DNA of 39,808 nucleotides from Bacteroidales bacterium (GTDB lineage: Bacteria > Bacteroidota > Bacteroidia > Bacteroidales > UBA7960): NCBI GenBank assembly GCA_003559855.1, contig PWJZ01000111.1, forward strand, positions 1 through 39,808. Reading direction: 5' to 3'. Both the position numbers and the translations under genes were made by a program. Under the pieces are notes generated by a model that saw nothing but the letters and a program-made list of their open reading frames with translations, made no database searches and was not told the origin of the DNA. Below are positions 1-9,653 of the stretch, one piece after another (position 1 is the stretch's first letter; each line of letters opens with the position of its first letter).

Positions 1-1866
1 CTCAGCTGCATGCTGTGTATCGCCTGTCCATTCGATAAACAGCCATCCTTCGATGGGATCGGCTGAAATATCCACTGTTTCACCTTCCTCGTATTCACCA
101 TCGCCGTGTACGTTGCCTCCTTCCGGGGGTTCAGCCGAAAGGTTAAGCATGAACAGTTCGGGAGGTATTTCTTCGAAGTTTGCCGTCAGTGTGATATCTT
201 CAGCGGGCATGGTAACCGTTGTTTCAGCCTCTTGCGGGTCGGCTGCATGCTGTGTATCGCCTGTCCATTCGACAAACAGCCATCCTTCGTTGGGATCGGC
301 TGAAATATCCACCATTTCACCCATATTAAATTCGCCGCCGCCATGTACGCTACCGCCTTCATAAGGATTTGCTTCAAGGGTTAGCTGATAATACAACATT
401 TCAAAGTTGGCAGTAAGCTCTATATCTTTAGCCGGCATAGTAACAGTTGGCGTAGCTGATCCCGGGTCATCAACATGTTCTATGTCGCCTGACCATTCAA
501 TAAACCCCCAGCCTTCATGAGCAATTGCCGAAATATCTACTTCTTCTCCTTCCATGTATTCACCTTCTCCCTCTACGGTACCACCATCTTCGGGTTCAGC
601 ATTAAGGGTAAGCATGTAAGTGGGTGGTTCGAAAAAGTTTGCTGTCAAAGTAATATCTTTTGCAGGCATGGGATATTCGAAATTTGGCTCTTCACTGACT
701 ATATTACCGTCATCATCGGTCCAGTTTTCAAATTGGTAATAGATTTCCGGTGTAGCGGTGACAGCAGCCATGTAATTTTCAGGATAATATCCTGTACCGG
801 TTACTGTGCCGGTACCTTCAGGCTTTACTTCAAGGTTCAGCGCATAAAAATCTATGCCTGATGGCGTTATTAAGCTGATATGACGGGCTTGACCACTGAT
901 AACGGTACCCACCAGTTCATTATTACGGTTGATTATATGAACACCCGAACTATTGGTAACCATTAAATTGCCGTTGTAAAGCTCCTGTACTCCCCTCAAC
1001 CCGGTAACAACATCATAATAGCCCACCAGGCTGCCTTCACTGTCATATTCATAAACACCCGAATCTGCTGCCGGAGAAAAATTTGTTACCAGAACATTAC
1101 CGTTGTTAAGCAATTGCATTTGCTGGGGAAAGTTAATTCCTGTAACAAACATTTCGATAAATTCTCCGTTTGAATCATAGCGGTGTATACCGCTTGAGCC
1201 GCTGGCACTGACAAGATAATCGTCATATTCGGGGCGGTAAATAATTCCCCACGGACCATTAAGGCCTCCTGCCCCTGCTTCAATAAATCTTCCTAAATAA
1301 TCACCATCGGTATCAAACATTATAATTGAATGAGCATTATCATCCATGAATACTGTTACCAGCAAATTGCCGTTTTCTTTCATGCACATACCGCGGATGT
1401 TTCTCATAATGCTGTAATTCTGACCTCCGACAGGGGCAAATGTTTTTTCGAATAATCCATCGGTGTCGAATTGCTGAACCATACTCAAAGATTGGTCAGA
1501 AACAAGGAAACCGGTTTGATCAAAATTCCATAAAACGTGTATCGGGGTGGTAAGATCAGCAGGTTGGCCGGGAAAGAAAAACAGATCTATCAATTCCCCG
1601 CTATAGGGATCAAAAGCCATCACATGCTCATCGGCGCTGTTAGGTATCAGAAAAACACCAAGCTCAGGAATATCCCCGTCGTACCGTTCGATTCTTTTAA
1701 CGGCAAACTGGTTTTTTTGCGAAGAAAAAATATCTATGCCTTTTTCTTCATAGTATTCCAGGTCTGATTGCCCACCGGATTGAATAAGATCAGATTCAGG
1801 CTGTGCAAAAAGACCTGCAGAAACAGAAATAAAACAAAAAACAAATAGTAAACAGACTTTTTTCAT
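1..1866 (-). CDS. Partial secreted surface protein: beta-propeller plus InlB B-type repeats (C-terminus outside window)
   Basis: The frame is open from an ATG at 1864-1866 to the window edge, giving 622 residues without a stop, so the C-terminus is missing. It starts with a Sec signal peptide (MKKVCLLFVFCFISVSAG, then LFAQ). Residues about 60-330 resemble an NHL/six-bladed propeller: short motifs such as GNLLVTVF, GNVLVTNF and GNLMVTNS recur, each next to an F/YDxxG strand. From about residue 340 come at least four copies of the divergent InlB B-repeat, about 75-79 residues each, with signatures such as EGGTVEGEGEY, WGFIEWSGD and MPAKDIELTANF. The next gene carries the same repeats and a T9SS sorting domain, so a T9SS tail beyond the window is likely but not seen. 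A cell-surface or secreted binding role is inferred; no catalytic motif is visible. Confidence 0.8.
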   Translation of the reverse strand, partial: MKKVCLLFVFCFISVSAGLFAQPESDLIQSGGQSDLEYYEEKGIDIFSSQKNQFAVKRIERYDGDIPELGVFLIPNSADEHVMAFDPYSGELIDLFFFPGQPADLTTPIHVLWNFDQTGFLVSDQSLSMVQQFDTDGLFEKTFAPVGGQNYSIMRNIRGMCMKENGNLLVTVFMDDNAHSIIMFDTDGDYLGRFIEAGAGGLNGPWGIIYRPEYDDYLVSASGSSGIHRYDSNGEFIEMFVTGINFPQQMQLLNNGNVLVTNFSPAADSGVYEYDSEGSLVGYYDVVTGLRGVQELYNGNLMVTNSSGVHIINRNNELVGTVISGQARHISLITPSGIDFYALNLEVKPEGTGTVTGTGYYPENYMAAVTATPEIYYQFENWTDDDGNIVSEEPNFEYPMPAKDITLTANFFEPPTYMLTLNAEPEDGGTVEGEGEYMEGEEVDISAIAHEGWGFIEWSGDIEHVDDPGSATPTVTMPAKDIELTANFEMLYYQLTLEANPYEGGSVHGGGEFNMGEMVDISADPNEGWLFVEWTGDTQHAADPQEAETTVTMPAEDITLTANFEEIPPELFMLNLSAEPPEGGNVHGDGEYEEGETVDISADPIEGWLFIEWTGDTQHAAE

Positions 1867-2188
1867 GATTCATAGTTATTTAGCGGTTTATAAATTGAAG
1901 TTGAACATAAATTGCAAACCGGTCATGTTTATAGACGTTTTAGCCCGGTTGGGCAGGAATGGTTGTTTTGACATTTTGCCTCAAATGTTAAATTGGCAAG
2001 CTAAGTTAATAATTTATATTATAAAAATTTATTAATTTTTTAATAATAGTTTGCATTTTTTTTTGCTTTCACAAAAAGATAATGAACAAAAAAAAAGGGG
2101 AAAGCGACAAAGCTTTCCCCCTTTTTCTGTTAGTTTGTGAAATAAGGAAAAATCCGGATGTTTTTGAATTATCCGGTGTTTTTCCTGT
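1867..2188. other. Intergenic region between two surface-protein genes
   Basis: An A/T-rich spacer of 322 bp. It holds the hairpin terminator of the gene starting at 5101 (listed separately) and the upstream region of the gene starting at 1866. I see no RNA gene or clear promoter; the nearest candidate, CAAATGTT around 1983-1990 read on the minus strand, is one base off the -7 consensus. Confidence 0.5.
2087..2120 (-). terminator. Rho-independent terminator for the 2189-5101 gene
   Basis: A perfect 9-bp stem (2097-2105 pairing with 2112-2120, GGGGAAAGC/GCTTTCCCC) closes a 6-nt loop. On the minus strand it is followed by a run of about ten T (2087-2096 are A on the plus strand). It lies about 70 nt past the stop codon. 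T residues also follow on the plus side, so it could act in both directions. Confidence 0.85.
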
Positions 2189-5101
2189 TTAGTGTGATAT
2201 TTGAACGCGTTTGGTCACGACGTCTTCAGCGGTATGGATTTCCATAAAGTAAACTCCTGAGCGCAGGTTGCTTACGTTAAGCTTGTGGTTTAACGTACCG
2301 ACATCAACATTCATGATCACTTGACCGCTGATGCTTATCAGCCTGATCTGTTTGATCATTTCGCTTGATTCAACTTTAAACTCATCGCGTGCAGGGTTGG
2401 GATAAACGTTTATCTCAACCGCATGTATTTCTTTTACAGATATATGTAAGAAATTGGCAGTAAGGGTGATATCTGCATCAGGCATAGTTACGGTTGCAGT
2501 TGCCGATTCCGCGTCGTCAATATACTGTGTATCTCCTGTCCAGTCTACAAATACAAATTCTTCTTCCGGTGTAGCAATAATAGTTACCTCTGTGCCTTCT
2601 TCGTATTCACCGGCGCCGTCAACGTTACCACCATCTGCCGGGTCAGCATTAAGGGTAAGGGTATACAACGGAGGATCAAATTCGAAATTGGCAGTCAGAG
2701 TAACATCTTCGCCCGGCATAGTATAGTGAAATTCTGCCTCTTCGCTTACCACTTCACCGTCTTCATCAGTCCAGTCAATAAACAGCCAGTTATCTGCAGG
2801 GATCGCTTCAACGGTAACTTCTGCACCCATCTTGTACTCGCCTGCACCTTCAACGTCACCACCTTCTTCCGGACTGGCAACAAGTTCAAGAGTGTAAAGC
2901 TCGGCAGTCATTGTTACATCTACAGTGGTATCATCCTCTACTGTAATCTCACCCTCTACGGTAATATAACCTTCTCTTTCCACTATGTAATCATAAGTTC
3001 CGGCTTCTATGTTTTCAAACACATAATTACCCGGATCATTTGTCATACCGTTTAAAGTAACAACGGCATCGGTTATTGGCTCACCTTCCTGGTCAACAAC
3101 GTTAAAAGTAACGGTGAATGTTTCCGGATAGAGTGTAACATTTACCGTAACGTCTCCGTCAACTGTAGCCATGTCTTCAACCGGCATATATCCGGCTTTG
3201 GTTACCAGGTAGCTGTAAAAGCCTACTTCAACATCTTCTATTACCACCTGTCCGTCACCATCGGTTGTATAGTCCTGTTCATCGAAAGTAACTACTGCAT
3301 CTTCCACGGCAACACCATCGGCATCCTCAACGATAAAGGTAACTATACAAAGATCATCGGTTCCTTCAGTAAGCATTACCTCTTCCAGAATGTCTTCGTC
3401 AATAACTTCAACCACACCGAATTGGGTCATATAACCCTCTTTTGCAACAGAGTAGGGATATTCGCCCGGTGCAACGTTTTCGAAGACGTATTCGCCCGGT
3501 TCATAAGCCTCATAATCAAATGTAATTACCGCGTCAGTTATGGGATCACCGGTTGTTTCGTCAGCAACATCAAAAGTAACTGTAAAGCTTTCGGTCAACA
3601 GTGTAACGGTTATATTTACATTTTCACCTACTCCGATGATGTCTTCAACCGGTATGTATTCTTCTTTGGTTACGGAGTATTCATAAATTCCGGCTTCAAC
3701 GTTTGGTATATAAACATTACCGTTGGCATCGGTTGTAAAGGATTCTTCGTCGAACACGATTGTTGCTCCCGGAATGGCGTCTCCTTCAACATCTATGACT
3801 TTGAAGGTAACGGCGAAAACTTCCGGATCACCTTCGCCGACTACTACCGGCACGGTAATATCCTCATCAACATATATTTCTCCGACGTAAGTCTTATAGC
3901 CTTCTTTTTCTACGGAGTAATAATATTCGCCATAGGGAACATCTTCAATGACGTATTCGCCCGGGTCGTACACTACATTACCTAAAGTAATTACAGCATC
4001 AGTGATCGGATCACCTTCTTCATCTACAACTTCAAATGTTACGGTAAACAGCGCTGATTCCATAATAACTTCTATGGTAGTTTCCTGCTCAACAGTAATT
4101 TCGTCTTCAACAGTAAAGTAGCCTTCTCTTTCCACTTTGTACTCGTAGGTGCCGGGTTCTATTTCTTCAAAGACGTAATCGCCCGGCGGGTTTTCTATTC
4201 CGGCAAATGTAACTGTAGCATCGGGGATCTCGTTACCCTCTTCATCTTTAATATCAAATGTTATGGTAAATTCTGACGGCTGCGTAAGGTATACGATAGT
4301 GTTTGCGTAAAGCAGGGCACCATCACCGGTATACATAACAGCATTATTGGCGCTGGTCAGAAGCTGAATTCCTATGATAGCTTTATCAGGATCATCTTTT
4401 TCAGCGATGGCATGCCATCCGTCAGACCAGTCAGCCAGAAGAGTAGCATCAACAAGACCCGGATGATTCAAAAACATCGTACTTCCGGTACCAACTAATT
4501 CCACGCCTTCAAAAATGGGGTGCTCCTCCTCAATTATGACCAAAGTGAGCGTCTTTGTCCCATCACCTATAGCCTGCATCCAGGGGGAATAATTCTCATT
4601 GAAATATCTGCCTCCTAATTCCCATCCGAAAAAGTCCATTACATAGTTACCTTCAATAAATGCTCCGCCCGCATCAATGTAATCTGCCAGAACGTTACCG
4701 ACATGGTGGGGGTCTGTCCATTGATTGTTGTTGTAAGTAATTATAACATCGTAGGGCATAAGGTCTTCAACAGTCATAACAGGTATCTGTGCCTGCGGAA
4801 ACAGAGAAGCATTGATAAATTCGAACTGATTCAGTTCAGCAATGAAATTAGTTTGGGCAGCAACGTCGGGAGTAAGAATGGCTACTTCAATGACTCCGTC
4901 GTAAGTAAGTCCTTTGCTGCGATCAATTTCCACCTTTTCGGGCGGAATTGCATCAGGACTTCTGAGAGGCTCCTGCAATTTTTCAATTGCTTCGCCTGCC
5001 TTTTCCGGTTTTTCCATGTTTTGCAGTTCATTAAACTGGTTTTGCCCAAAGACCAGCATAACAGAGAAAACTGCAAACATCATTAATGTTAATCTCTTCA
5101 T
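2189..5101 (-). CDS. T9SS-secreted surface protein with six PEGA/carboxypeptidase-regulatory-like repeats and two InlB B-repeats
   Basis: 970 residues. The order is a signal peptide (1-19, ending VFGQ), a region at about 65-270 that looks like a class I glutamine amidotransferase/ThuA-like fold (VAILTPD, YDVIITYNN, GGAFIEGNYV), and then six repeats of about 75 residues (about 280-735). The repeats share TVTF.V.D.EG..I.DA...F, EAGTYDYxVxREGY and ITVEDDTTV. Two InlB B-type repeats follow (about 736-885, WLFIDWTDEDGE and FVFVDWTGD, each ending TLTANF), then a type A T9SS sorting domain (about 893-970, with VYPNPARDEF, ISISGQVI and LRSGVYFMEI). The sorting domain implies export across the outer membrane and surface anchoring or release. 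The protein is strongly acidic. The catalytic residues of the N-terminal fold are not recognisable, so its function is unknown. Confidence 0.88.
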   Translation of the reverse strand: MKRLTLMMFAVFSVMLVFGQNQFNELQNMEKPEKAGEAIEKLQEPLRSPDAIPPEKVEIDRSKGLTYDGVIEVAILTPDVAAQTNFIAELNQFEFINASLFPQAQIPVMTVEDLMPYDVIITYNNNQWTDPHHVGNVLADYIDAGGAFIEGNYVMDFFGWELGGRYFNENYSPWMQAIGDGTKTLTLVIIEEEHPIFEGVELVGTGSTMFLNHPGLVDATLLADWSDGWHAIAEKDDPDKAIIGIQLLTSANNAVMYTGDGALLYANTIVYLTQPSEFTITFDIKDEEGNEIPDATVTFAGIENPPGDYVFEEIEPGTYEYKVEREGYFTVEDEITVEQETTIEVIMESALFTVTFEVVDEEGDPITDAVITLGNVVYDPGEYVIEDVPYGEYYYSVEKEGYKTYVGEIYVDEDITVPVVVGEGDPEVFAVTFKVIDVEGDAIPGATIVFDEESFTTDANGNVYIPNVEAGIYEYSVTKEEYIPVEDIIGVGENVNITVTLLTESFTVTFDVADETTGDPITDAVITFDYEAYEPGEYVFENVAPGEYPYSVAKEGYMTQFGVVEVIDEDILEEVMLTEGTDDLCIVTFIVEDADGVAVEDAVVTFDEQDYTTDGDGQVVIEDVEVGFYSYLVTKAGYMPVEDMATVDGDVTVNVTLYPETFTVTFNVVDQEGEPITDAVVTLNGMTNDPGNYVFENIEAGTYDYIVEREGYITVEGEITVEDDTTVDVTMTAELYTLELVASPEEGGDVEGAGEYKMGAEVTVEAIPADNWLFIDWTDEDGEVVSEEAEFHYTMPGEDVTLTANFEFDPPLYTLTLNADPADGGNVDGAGEYEEGTEVTIIATPEEEFVFVDWTGDTQYIDDAESATATVTMPDADITLTANFLHISVKEIHAVEINVYPNPARDEFKVESSEMIKQIRLISISGQVIMNVDVGTLNHKLNVSNLRSGVYFMEIHTAEDVVTKRVQISH

Positions 5102-5211
5102 AACGCAAAAAATTTAGTTCATAATTCGATTAGTTTTTAGGGAATAATTTTGATTAAAATGATTACTTTTATATCAAATGTGGATAAAGTAAATCTCCTA
5201 ACAAAAATAAA

Positions 5212-5219
5212 GGTTTTTT
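5212..5219 (-). promoter_or_regulatory. Possible -7 element upstream of the T9SS surface protein
   Basis: On the minus strand this reads TATTTTTG, a full match to the Bacteroidota -7 consensus TAnnTTTG. No TTTG lies at the right distance upstream, and the element is about 110 nt before the start codon, so support is partial. Confidence 0.35.
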
Positions 5220-5255
5220 ATTTGAAATGCAAATTTTTTATCTTAAATAAATCTT

Positions 5256-6644
5256 TTACGGATGTGCTGTATTTTCAACTTCTTCTATTGATTTGGGAAT
5301 TGGTTTTCCGAGTACACGGTAGCCGTTGTTTAAGACCAGTATGATGTCTTCAATGCGTATTCCGCCAAAGCCAATAGATTTTTTTGCTTTGTCATAATCG
5401 ATGAAATCCCTGAATTTGTTTTCATTTTCCCATTTTTGTATAAGTTGCGGTATAAAATATATGCCTGGTTCAATGGTAATTACAAAACCTTGCCGTAGTT
5501 TTTTACCGAGGCGCAGGTTTCCTGTTCCGAAGGTGTTTGCTCTTTTTATTTCGTTATCGTAGCCTACAAAATTCTCACCAAGGTCTTCCATATCGTGAGC
5601 ATCCAGCCCGATCATATGCCCTAGGCCGTGAGGCATGAATAAAGCATGTGCGCCTTGTTCGACGGCTTGTTTTACATTACCTTTCATAAAACCCATATCG
5701 CTCAGCCCCGAAGCTATAACTTCACATGCTTTCATGTGTATTTCAAGAAAAGCAACACCTTGTTTTACGGATTGTATTGCCTTGATTTGAGCGTCAAGTA
5801 CGATTTGGTAAATATCTTTTTGCAACGGGGTAAATTTTCCGCCAACAGGTGTTGTACGGGTGTTGTCTGTGGCATAGTGAAGCGGTGATTCACAACCCGC
5901 ATCCACAAGCAACAGGTCACCTTTTTCAAGTTTGTTGCTGTGATCGTGATTGTGCAATGTCTCTCCGTGCTTTGTCAGAATGACCGGGAAAGATACTATA
6001 GTGCCCGAAGAGATTGCTATCCCTTCAATAATACCGGCTATTTCTCTTTCATATACGCCGGGCTTTGCCATTTTCATAGCAGTGGTATGCATAAGGTATG
6101 CAGTGTCCATGGCTTTTTCCAACTCTTCCAATTCACAATCTTCCTTGACAGAACGTAAGCTTACCACAGCTTTTATAAGGTCGGCGGAAGCTTTTTCTTT
6201 CTGTTTGCTGATCGGAATATCAAGTAACCGGTTAAGAAAAATCTGGTTTTCACCCCTGTAAGGGGGCAGGTAATGTATCGACCGTTTCCTGCCGGCAGCT
6301 TCACGCAGTCTTAACGATAGTTCTTTCAACGGTAATGTTTTGTTTATGCCGGTTTTCTCAGCGTTCTCCTTCAACGAGGGCTGACGGCCCATCCAGATAA
6401 TGTCATCAAGGGTCAGATCGTCACCGAACAAAAACTCTTCGTCGCTGTCAATATCTATTATAGCTGCCAAATTCGGCAAATCCAAACCGAAAAAATATAG
6501 AAACGAACTGTCCTGACGGAATTTATAAGTGTTTGAGGCATAATTCATTGGAGAAAAATCATTCCCTAATAAAAGAATTATGCCTTCTTTTAATTTTTGC
6601 TTCAACTTTTTACGTCTTTTAATGTAAGTGGTTTTTTCAAACAT
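5256..6644 (-). CDS. pepP: Xaa-Pro aminopeptidase (aminopeptidase P, M24 family)
   Basis: 462 residues with the two-domain layout of aminopeptidase P: an N-terminal creatinase-like domain (about 1-165) and a C-terminal pita-bread M24 metallopeptidase domain (about 175-450). All five dinuclear metal ligands are visible: D248 (VDAG), D260 (TDNTR), H343 (HGLGHMIG), E392 (TIEPGIY) and E432 (GIRIED). It removes N-terminal residues preceding proline and should be cytoplasmic, since no signal peptide is seen. Its length is normal for the family. It is monocistronic with its own upstream promoter match, and no terminator was found in the 154-bp gap after it. Prolidase is a close alternative, but the N-terminal domain favours aminopeptidase P. 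Confidence 0.92.
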   Translation of the reverse strand: MFEKTTYIKRRKKLKQKLKEGIILLLGNDFSPMNYASNTYKFRQDSSFLYFFGLDLPNLAAIIDIDSDEEFLFGDDLTLDDIIWMGRQPSLKENAEKTGINKTLPLKELSLRLREAAGRKRSIHYLPPYRGENQIFLNRLLDIPISKQKEKASADLIKAVVSLRSVKEDCELEELEKAMDTAYLMHTTAMKMAKPGVYEREIAGIIEGIAISSGTIVSFPVILTKHGETLHNHDHSNKLEKGDLLLVDAGCESPLHYATDNTRTTPVGGKFTPLQKDIYQIVLDAQIKAIQSVKQGVAFLEIHMKACEVIASGLSDMGFMKGNVKQAVEQGAHALFMPHGLGHMIGLDAHDMEDLGENFVGYDNEIKRANTFGTGNLRLGKKLRQGFVITIEPGIYFIPQLIQKWENENKFRDFIDYDKAKKSIGFGGIRIEDIILVLNNGYRVLGKPIPKSIEEVENTAHP

Positions 6645-6752
6645 ATGTTAAGGCTTTTAAGGTTTAAAATCTTTGTTTTTATTGAATGGACCCCGTTTTT
6701 CAAAAAAAAAGAATGAAATGGGCGCAAATTGCCTGTTTTTGTTATCTGTTGA

Positions 6753-6781
6753 CAAAAATAACTTTTTAGAATGAACTCAAA
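6753..6781 (-). promoter_or_regulatory. Promoter upstream of pepP
   Basis: Read on the minus strand: TTTG (6778-6781), a 17-nt spacer, then TATTTTTG (6753-6760). Both boxes fit the Bacteroidota housekeeping consensus; the spacer is at the short end. It implies a leader of about 100 nt before pepP. Confidence 0.5.
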
Positions 6782-6952
6782 ACGGAAATTTAAAATTTAT
6801 CCGTTTTTATAACTTCCCTCATTTATAACATTGAATATTTTAAACGGTATTAAATCATTACAAGCTTTAACTGTTTTGATAATTCATTTTCATCTAAAGC
6901 CCTGTTTCGATATTTATACGTGCAGCTTAAAGAATTGAATTTTACAAAAAAT

Positions 6953-6983
6953 TTTGATTGATTCCAAAAATTGCTTATTATTG
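6953..6983 (+). promoter_or_regulatory. Promoter upstream of sdhCAB
   Basis: TTTG (6953-6956), a 19-nt spacer and TATTATTG (6976-6983), which is one base off TAnnTTTG. The position is about 50 nt before the sdhC start codon. Confidence 0.55.
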
Positions 6984-7031
6984 CGGTTTAATAAATTTAT
7001 TCGATATTCAATTTATATATAATTAAGAGCT

Positions 7032-7703
7032 ATGGGTGATACACGGATACGAATGACAACAGTAAGCCAGAAGTATATAATGGCTTTGGCAGGCATATTT
7101 TTGATGCTTTTTCTGATAGTTCATTTGAGTATTAACATATTAATGATAGCCGGTGATGACGGGGATCTGTTTGGCAGGGCTGTCAATTTTATGGTTGCCA
7201 ATCCATTTATAAAGATAATGGAATATTTTTTATTTGGCGGCTTTATAGTACACATATTGCTTGGCGTTATTATGGAGATCATCAATTACCGTGCGCGACC
7301 GGTAAAATACAACAGGTCATTGAAAACAGAGAAATCTATGTTTTCCAAATACATGATCCATACCGGTGTGATAATTTTTATTTTCCTGTTTATTCATTTT
7401 TTTCATTTTTTTCATGTTAAGCTAGGTATTGTTGAGGTTCCTGAAGTGGCTGCCGGTGCGCATGATTTTTTTCCCATGGCAGTGGCAACTTTTCAAACCC
7501 CTCTGTATTCGATAATATATCTGGTTTCATTTGTGTTTCTGGCTTTTCATCTGAAGCATGCTTTTCAGTCGGCGTTTCAATCGTTGGGATTAAATCATAA
7601 CAAATATATGCCAGCAATAAAAGTTATAGGGACATTATATGCTATATTTATTTCAGTGGGTTTTGCTATTATTCCGATATATTTTTTATTTTTTTATAAT
7701 TAA
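7032..7703 (+). CDS. sdhC: Succinate dehydrogenase/fumarate reductase cytochrome b558 subunit
   Basis: 223 residues with five predicted transmembrane helices (about 16-36, 56-80, 104-127, 152-177, 195-221). This is the layout of the single-subunit diheme cytochrome b558 anchor typical of Bacteroidota and epsilonproteobacterial-type enzymes. Conserved intramembrane histidines (H31 in IVHLS, H74 in FIVHI, H121 region in FIHFFHFFH, H173/H176 in FHLKH) are candidate heme ligands. It anchors SdhA and SdhB to the inner membrane and passes electrons to or from menaquinone. The stop codon lies only a few bases before the longest sdhA reading frame, consistent with one operon. Sequence alone does not settle whether the complex runs as succinate dehydrogenase or fumarate reductase. 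Confidence 0.92.
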   Translation: MGDTRIRMTTVSQKYIMALAGIFLMLFLIVHLSINILMIAGDDGDLFGRAVNFMVANPFIKIMEYFLFGGFIVHILLGVIMEIINYRARPVKYNRSLKTEKSMFSKYMIHTGVIIFIFLFIHFFHFFHVKLGIVEVPEVAAGAHDFFPMAVATFQTPLYSIIYLVSFVFLAFHLKHAFQSAFQSLGLNHNKYMPAIKVIGTLYAIFISVGFAIIPIYFLFFYN

Positions 7704-7733
7704 TGAATGATCAACTCAGAAATTAATTTAACT

Positions 7734-9653
7734 ATGATAAAACTTGATTCAAAAATACCATCCGGTCCATTGGCTGACAAATGGGAATCTTATAAAACCG
7801 GTTTAAGGCTGGTAAGTCCTGCCAATCGTAAGAAGCTTGATATTATTGTTGTGGGCACCGGTTTGGCGGGTGCGTCTGCGGCGGGTTCATTGGGTGAATT
7901 GGGATACAATGTCAAGGTTTTTTGTTTTCAGGACACACCGCGCAGGGCTCATTCTGTGGCGGCACAGGGTGGCATAAATGCGGCAAAAAATTATAAGAAT
8001 GACGGCGACAGCGTATATCGTTTGTTTTTAGACACCATAAAAGGCGGTGATTATCGTTCGCGTGAGGCAAATGTTTACCGTGCTGCAGAAGTCAGCAACC
8101 ATGTAATAGACCATTATACTGCACTTGGGGTTCCTTTTGCTCATGATTATGGCGGCATGTTGGATACCCGGTCTTTTGGCGGCGTGCAGGTTTCAAGGAC
8201 GTTTTACGCCAAAGGACAGACAGGTCAGCAGTGTTTGCTCGGCTCATATTCGTCCTTAATAAGACAGGTAAGCAAAGGAACGGTAACCATGTATTCGCGC
8301 CGTGAAATGATAGACATTGTAATAATCGATGGTCAGGCACGCGGTATAATAGCACGTAATCTTGTTACCGGCGAGCTGGAGAGACATTCGGCACATGCCG
8401 TTGTGCTGGCTACCGGTGGCTATGGTACCGTATTCTATTTGTCGACGCTGGCTTTGGGTTCCAATCCGATGGCCGCATGGGCAGCACATAAAAAAGGAGC
8501 CCTGTTTGCAAACCCCAGCTTTATTCAGATACATCCTACCAGCGTGCCGGTGCTTAATGAATACCAGGCAAAGCTGACACTGATGTCGGAATCGCTGCGT
8601 AACGACGGCAGAGTATGGGTGCCAAAGGAAAAGAACGATAAACGCCATCCGAATGAAATCCCCGAAGATGAACGCGACTACTACCTCGAACGTCAATACC
8701 CTGCTTATGGCAATCTCGTGCCCCGTGATGTCGGCTCAAGAGCTGCCAAAGAAAGATGTGATGCCGGATACGGAGTAGGGGATACAGGCCTGGCTGTCTA
8801 TCTCGACTTTAAAGATGCTATTGCAAAACAAGGTAAAAAAGCTATTGAAAACAAGTATGGCAATTTGTTCGAAATGTATGAGAAAATAACAGGAATAATA
8901 CCATATGAAGAGCCTATGAGGATATACCCGGCAGGGCACTATACAATGGGTGGGCTTTGGGTTGATTATAACCTGATGACCACCATACCCGGATTATACG
9001 CCATAGGCGAGTCAAACTTCTCTGATCATGGCGCCAACAGGCTTGGTGCCAACTCTTTGATGCAGTGTGCCGGCGACGGATATTTTATACTGCCCAGTAC
9101 AATAGCAGATTATCTTGCCGGAGAAATCGCCACACCCAAAATTCCCACGGATAAACCGGAGTTTGAACAAGCCGAAAAAGCTGTTAATGAGCGGATGAAC
9201 AGGCTTATTAACATAAATGGTAATGAAACGGCTACATCATTCCACCGGAGGCTGGGAAAAATATTGTGGGATTATTGCGGCATGATAAGAAATGAAGAAG
9301 GAATTAATAAAGGGGCAAAGCTTTTGAAAGAACTGGAAGAAGAGTTTTACGCGAATCTGCGAATACCGGGTACGCCAAATGAGCTTAATCAGGAACTTGA
9401 AAAGGCTTTGAGGGTTGAAACATTCTTCGAGATCGGGCAATTAATGTGTCAGGATGCATTAAATCGAAAAGAATCATGCGGTGCACATTTCAGGGAAGAA
9501 TCGAAAACCGAAACAGGTGAAACACTGCGAAACGACAAGGAATATGCATATGTTGCGGCATGGGAGTATAAAGGCGAAGGGCTAAAGCATGAGTTTCATA
9601 AAGAAGACCTTAATTTCGAATTTATTAAGCCTGAACAGAGGAGTTATAAATAG
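7734..9653 (+). CDS. sdhA: Succinate dehydrogenase/fumarate reductase flavoprotein subunit
   Basis: 639 residues from the ATG at 7734. A longer in-frame start exists at 7707, but the Bacteroidota family begins with M-x-LDSKIPxGPLAxKW, which matches 7734. The FAD-binding Rossmann motif [19 protein letters not shown] is near residue 40. The [16 protein letters not shown] stretch carries the histidine expected to hold FAD covalently. Dicarboxylate-site segments HPTSVPV, SLRNDGR, HYTMGG and NRLGANSL are all present. This subunit interconverts succinate and fumarate. Length and order (C-A-B) are normal for Bacteroidota. The gap to sdhB is 335 bp, unusually long for this operon, and contains repeat sequence. 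Confidence 0.95.
   Translation: MIKLDSKIPSGPLADKWESYKTGLRLVSPANRKKLDIIVVGTGLAGASAAGSLGELGYNVKVFCFQDTPRRAHSVAAQGGINAAKNYKNDGDSVYRLFLDTIKGGDYRSREANVYRAAEVSNHVIDHYTALGVPFAHDYGGMLDTRSFGGVQVSRTFYAKGQTGQQCLLGSYSSLIRQVSKGTVTMYSRREMIDIVIIDGQARGIIARNLVTGELERHSAHAVVLATGGYGTVFYLSTLALGSNPMAAWAAHKKGALFANPSFIQIHPTSVPVLNEYQAKLTLMSESLRNDGRVWVPKEKNDKRHPNEIPEDERDYYLERQYPAYGNLVPRDVGSRAAKERCDAGYGVGDTGLAVYLDFKDAIAKQGKKAIENKYGNLFEMYEKITGIIPYEEPMRIYPAGHYTMGGLWVDYNLMTTIPGLYAIGESNFSDHGANRLGANSLMQCAGDGYFILPSTIADYLAGEIATPKIPTDKPEFEQAEKAVNERMNRLININGNETATSFHRRLGKILWDYCGMIRNEEGINKGAKLLKELEEEFYANLRIPGTPNELNQELEKALRVETFFEIGQLMCQDALNRKESCGAHFREESKTETGETLRNDKEYAYVAAWEYKGEGLKHEFHKEDLNFEFIKPEQRSYK

Larger units (their letters stand above)
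6645..7031. other. Divergent promoter region between pepP and sdhC
   Basis: 387 bp of A/T-rich DNA between divergently transcribed genes. It contains one promoter match for each side (listed separately) and long untranslated leaders. I see no RNA gene or repeat. Confidence 0.5.

Noticed and set aside
3422-3985. A 187-codon plus-strand ORF inside the T9SS surface protein gene
   Set aside because: It lies opposite a well supported coding repeat region and has low-complexity Phe/Gly/Cys-rich content typical of an antisense shadow.
2800-4260. Regularly spaced repeats that could be a CRISPR array
   Set aside because: The period is about 225 bp, the repeats are diverged and in frame, and they encode PEGA-like domains; no short identical repeat/spacer pattern.
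7707-7733. Upstream start for sdhA at 7707
   Set aside because: The extra nine residues have no match to the family N-terminus, which begins at the 7734 ATG.
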